Below are positions 6,487 through 7,477 of a stretch of DNA of 7,477 bases, one piece after another. A program made the translations under genes and the position numbers. The notes beneath the pieces are model-generated. The model was not told the origin of the DNA. It searched no databases and was given only the letters and a program-made list of their open reading frames with translations. This stretch comes from an uncultured Pirellula sp. (lineage in GTDB: Bacteria > Planctomycetota > Planctomycetia > Pirellulales > Pirellulaceae): NCBI GenBank assembly GCA_903837255.1, contig CAILTZ010000079.1, forward strand, positions 1 to 7,477. Reading direction: 5' to 3'. How positions within the stretch are numbered: the stretch's first letter is position 1; every line of letters begins with the position of its first letter.

Positions 6487-7432
6487 GGGCGGGAGACTTT
6501 CGACCTCCACGCCACACAACAACTTGTTCCACTATGCGCTCTCGCATGCGCATGCGGCTCGAGATCTGATCCAAACGCATCTGCCTGCCGATTTGGTGGC
6601 GGCTCTGGATCTTGATTCGCTCGAGCTCCAAAAAGACACCTTTGTCGATGAGGAGTTGCGAGAAAGTTACTCGGATTTGCTCTATTCGGTGCAGCTTGCA
6701 GACCAAGACGGCCAGAGGGGACAGGGCCAGATTTATCTGCTCTTGGAGCACAAGAGCCAGTCGGATCCGATGACCTGTTTTCAGTTGCTCCGTTACATTG
6801 TTCGGATATGGGAGCAGCGACTGCGAAATGGCCAGTCTTTGTGCCCTGTTTTTCCGCTGGTGGTCTACCATGGCCCGGAAGCTTGGTCGGCCCCGGTTAG
6901 CCTCGAAGAGGTCGTCGGAGGCCCTAGGAGGTTATTTGAGTATGGTGTTCGGTTGGCTTATCCTGTGCTGGACATAGGTCAGATTCCGGATGAATTGCTG
7001 GCCAGAGAGCCCTTTTTGCAAAGTGTCCTTGGTCTGCTAAAATACGGTCGTAACAGGGACTTTAAGGACAAGCTTGAGTTCCTTTTGCGTTGTTTGCTTG
7101 AGAGTGGCGATGGGGAGTTGCACCTTAGTCATTTGAAAGCGGTGGTGGTTTATATTTCGGCAGTGAGTCCATCGATACCCTTGGAGACCCTTGAGATGAC
7201 GATCGAAAAGATATTTCCAATGCAATTCGAGCCAGGTTCGATCGCTGATCAATATATCAAAAAAGGGCGGCAAGAAGGGCTCAAGGAAGGCGAGATCCAC
7301 TTGATCCAAACGTTGCAGGAGATTTTAGATTTGCCGGTAAGCGATGGAGCGACGTTAGAGGCCCGATCGCTTGAGCAACTGCAAGCGATTACCAACGAGC
7401 TTCGTCAGCAGATCCTCGATCGCAAGGATTAG
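6461..7432 (+). CDS. Rpn/YhgA-like PD-(D/E)XK nuclease family protein
   Basis: The 323-residue product belongs to the Rpn family (PF04754-type, once 'putative transposase, YhgA-like'), DNA endonucleases that promote recombination and in some cases act in phage defence. From GTG at 6461, the family N-terminus appears as STPHNNLFHYALSHAHAARDL (about 16-36), matching the E. coli STPHDALFK pattern. The nuclease core is RESYSDLLYSVQL (D72) and YLLLEHKSQSDP (E96, K98), which gives the expected D...ExK residues. LLRYIVRIW and PLVVYHG follow, as in the family. The C-terminus has the typical KKGRQEGLKEGE stretch and a helical tail. The length is close to E. coli Rpn proteins as I remember them. The start is uncertain: an in-frame TAG at 6452 limits it to GTG 6461 or TTG 6482, neither with a well-placed Shine-Dalgarno, and both lie in palindromic DNA. 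Nothing suggests a broken reading frame. Confidence 0.9.
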   Translation: MARGKWHLPGGRLSTSTPHNNLFHYALSHAHAARDLIQTHLPADLVAALDLDSLELQKDTFVDEELRESYSDLLYSVQLADQDGQRGQGQIYLLLEHKSQSDPMTCFQLLRYIVRIWEQRLRNGQSLCPVFPLVVYHGPEAWSAPVSLEEVVGGPRRLFEYGVRLAYPVLDIGQIPDELLAREPFLQSVLGLLKYGRNRDFKDKLEFLLRCLLESGDGELHLSHLKAVVVYISAVSPSIPLETLEMTIEKIFPMQFEPGSIADQYIKKGRQEGLKEGEIHLIQTLQEILDLPVSDGATLEARSLEQLQAITNELRQQILDRKD

Positions 7433-7477
7433 CCTCCCCATCAGCCATCCGGATCGTTGAGCAGCTCGATCAAGCGA

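Noticed and set aside
6317..6871. Minus-strand open frame of 184 codons opposite the Rpn gene.
   Set aside because: It runs antisense through the conserved nuclease core and is best explained as a shadow of it.
7441..7476. Minus-strand open frame ending in TGA at 7441 that reads RLIELLNDPDG, which looks like a protein C-terminus converging on the Rpn gene.
   Set aside because: Eleven codons at the window edge cannot be distinguished from chance.

Overview
The window looks like a chromosomal segment from a planctomycete, most likely a member of the Pirellulaceae (Rhodopirellula-like). The reasons are moderate GC content by eye, a PEP-CTERM sorted protein, secreted Gly/Pro/Met-rich proteins, and a Cys-rich DUF11 lipoprotein with a 'GGDRD' motif of a style I associate with planctomycete surface proteins. 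I could not search databases, so this placement is inference.

Layout. Positions 1-229 hold no gene I can support. From 230 to 4916 four genes run on the minus strand. In transcription order they are: a secreted protein with an MGPGG repeat (3717-4916); a shorter secreted paralogue of it (2715-3605); a DUF11 lipoprotein (1135-2661); and a PEP-CTERM protein (230-988). The first three are probably co-transcribed, although a terminator-like hairpin (3636-3662) separates the first from the second. A 92-nt imperfect inverted repeat (1019-1110) separates the lipoprotein gene from the PEP-CTERM gene.

A divergent intergenic region (4917-5142) with a clean 8-bp inverted repeat separates this block from a plus-strand gene (5143-6213). 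That gene encodes an exported or membrane-anchored protein of unknown function with a LolA-like look, and a probable intrinsic terminator follows it. Positions 6214-6460 are non-coding and rich in short direct and inverted repeats. The last gene (6461-7432, plus) is an Rpn/YhgA-like PD-(D/E)XK nuclease, formerly called 'putative transposase'. Its start codon lies inside a palindrome-rich stretch. The final 45 bases are too short to interpret.

How the genes fit together. All four minus-strand products carry export signals, so the block probably builds or decorates the cell envelope or extracellular matrix; no enzymatic pathway is visible. The Rpn gene is a separate, mobile or defence-type unit. 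Nothing here is clearly a new multi-gene system. The best leads are the structured element at 1019-1110, the palindromes at the Rpn start, a possible internal start within the Rpn gene, and the tandem paralogue pair.
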